From NCBI GenBank assembly GCA_017538005.1, contig JAFYJR010000156.1, positions 1-5,174 of the forward strand: DNA of 5,174 nucleotides, given 5' to 3'. The notes beneath the pieces were generated by a model. The model worked only from the letters and a program-made list of their open reading frames with translations. It made no database searches and was not told the DNA's origin. Source of the DNA: Clostridia bacterium (GTDB lineage Bacteria; Bacillota; Clostridia; Oscillospirales; Acutalibacteraceae). A program made the translations under genes and the position numbers. This document shows positions 4,459 through 5,174 of the stretch, piece by piece (within the stretch, counting starts at the first letter, position 1; every line of letters starts with the position of its first letter).

Positions 4459-5174
4459 TTATTCTTCTGCGGCTGCCTTCTCGGCCTCTTTTGCCGCTTT
4501 CCTGCGTGCGCGTCTCTGTTTTGCCTGATAGCCGAGAAGCGCCGTAAGGTTTTCATCAGGTGTTGTATAGTCGCCGAGTTTAATGGGTTTTGCATTGTAC
4601 ATGCCGTGGAAATCCGAACCGCCTGTCATGAGAAGCTTGTGCTTGTGACAGATTTTGATGAGTTCCTCGGTCTGTTCCTCATTGTTTGAGGGATGCCATA
4701 CTTCGATACCGTCGAGTCCCGCCGCAATGAGGTCGTCAATAAGGTCGAAGTTGTTGTAGAATCCCGGATGGGCGAGTATGGCGATGCCGCCTGCCTCGTG
4801 AATCGCTTCCAAAACCTCAAAAGGATCGGGATATGACGGATTTACAAGTATGTTATTCTCGCTCTTTGCGGAGAAAAGTTCACGGAAAAGGTCTCCGAAT
4901 ATTGATGTGGTGTAGCCGCATTCCATAAGAGCGTGCATGATATGTTGTTTGTAGATGTTTGTCGAACCGGCAGCGCATTTGATGACAAGTTCTGAAGAAA
5001 TCGGATATCTCTGCGCCGCTTTTACCATCATAAGCTGGCTGGCTTTTCTTCTTGAAAGGGAGTTGCGTTTGCAGAGACCTTCAAGACGATCGGGATTTTC
5101 AGCCAGGTAGCAAAGCATATGTACTCTTTTTTTGTGATTTTGGTCATAGGCAGAAAGCTCAACGCCCGGAATGA
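4459..5174 (-). CDS. PHP-domain phosphoesterase, 5' end outside window
   Basis: The gene is open to the window edge: the frame continues upstream of Met at 5118 without a stop, giving 237 visible residues beginning IPGVELSAYDQNHKKRVHML. The family is PHP (polymerase and histidinol phosphatase), closest to the TrpH/RNase AM/nucleoside-bisphosphatase type, which hydrolyses phosphoesters with a multinuclear metal centre. Metal ligands visible, in window numbering, are Glu5 (PGVELS), His18 (RVHML), His135 (ILAHPG), and Asp187 and His189 (GGSDFHG). The STNIYKQHIMHALMECGY segment (70-87) matches the helical insert with the HIARAL-like motif. The N-terminal HxH motif must lie upstream. The tail from residue 216 is a charged Lys/Arg/Glu/Ala helix (QAKQRRARRKAAKEAEKAAAEE region). 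It is the first visible gene of the operon. The exact substrate is not determinable. Confidence 0.88.
   Translation of the reverse strand, partial: IPGVELSAYDQNHKKRVHMLCYLAENPDRLEGLCKRNSLSRRKASQLMMVKAAQRYPISSELVIKCAAGSTNIYKQHIMHALMECGYTTSIFGDLFRELFSAKSENNILVNPSYPDPFEVLEAIHEAGGIAILAHPGFYNNFDLIDDLIAAGLDGIEVWHPSNNEEQTEELIKICHKHKLLMTGGSDFHGMYNAKPIKLGDYTTPDENLTALLGYQAKQRRARRKAAKEAEKAAAEE

Noticed and set aside
4459..5118. PHP gene beginning at the Met codon at 5116-5118 as a complete 219-residue protein.
   Set aside because: The frame stays open to the window edge, and the 18 residues before that Met carry the conserved PGVELS and part of the RVHML metal-ligand segments, so this Met is internal.

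Overview
The window looks like a chromosomal segment from a low-to-mid GC anaerobic Firmicute of the class Clostridia. An Oscillospirales/Ruminococcaceae-type gut organism is my best guess, inferred mainly from the pairing of a GGGtGRT-motif protein with a NifU-like scaffold, from the clostridial-style lipase and from strong A/G-rich ribosome binding sites. No rRNA, tRNA, CRISPR array, insertion sequence or replication origin is visible.

Left part (1-852, + strand): a HicA/HicB type II toxin-antitoxin operon. It has a strong distal promoter (25-53), a leader of about 180 nt with degenerate 13-nt repeats and small hairpins, and a second promoter (198-225). A 19-bp near-perfect palindrome lies between the -35 and -10 boxes of that second promoter, as expected for an operator bound by the ribbon-helix-helix domain of HicB. 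The second promoter is so close to hicA that its transcript should start inside or after the hicA ribosome binding site. It may therefore make mainly antitoxin. This is the most interesting regulatory feature of the window.

Middle (854-2139): a monocistronic minus-strand lipase of the zinc-containing family I.5 type, with catalytic Ser117, Asp330 and His370 and zinc ligands Asp62, His82 and His88. It has no signal peptide, and an in-frame stop directly before its GTG start rules out a longer N-terminus. It is flanked by two terminators with the same 11-bp stem. The left one is bidirectional and shared with hicB. The right one ends the neighbouring operon just before the lipase ribosome binding site.

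Right part (2152-5174, minus strand): a tightly packed operon, transcribed right to left. It encodes a PHP-domain phosphoesterase (5' end outside the window), a 187-residue protein that I do not recognise, a NifU/IscU-like iron-sulfur scaffold and a GGGtGRT-motif protein. Gaps are 12, 22 and 17 nt, each carrying a ribosome binding site, and the unit closes at the terminator at 2111-2139. The operon promoter lies outside the window. The last two genes probably act together in an Fe-S-related process, but their actual substrate or client is not evident from sequence.
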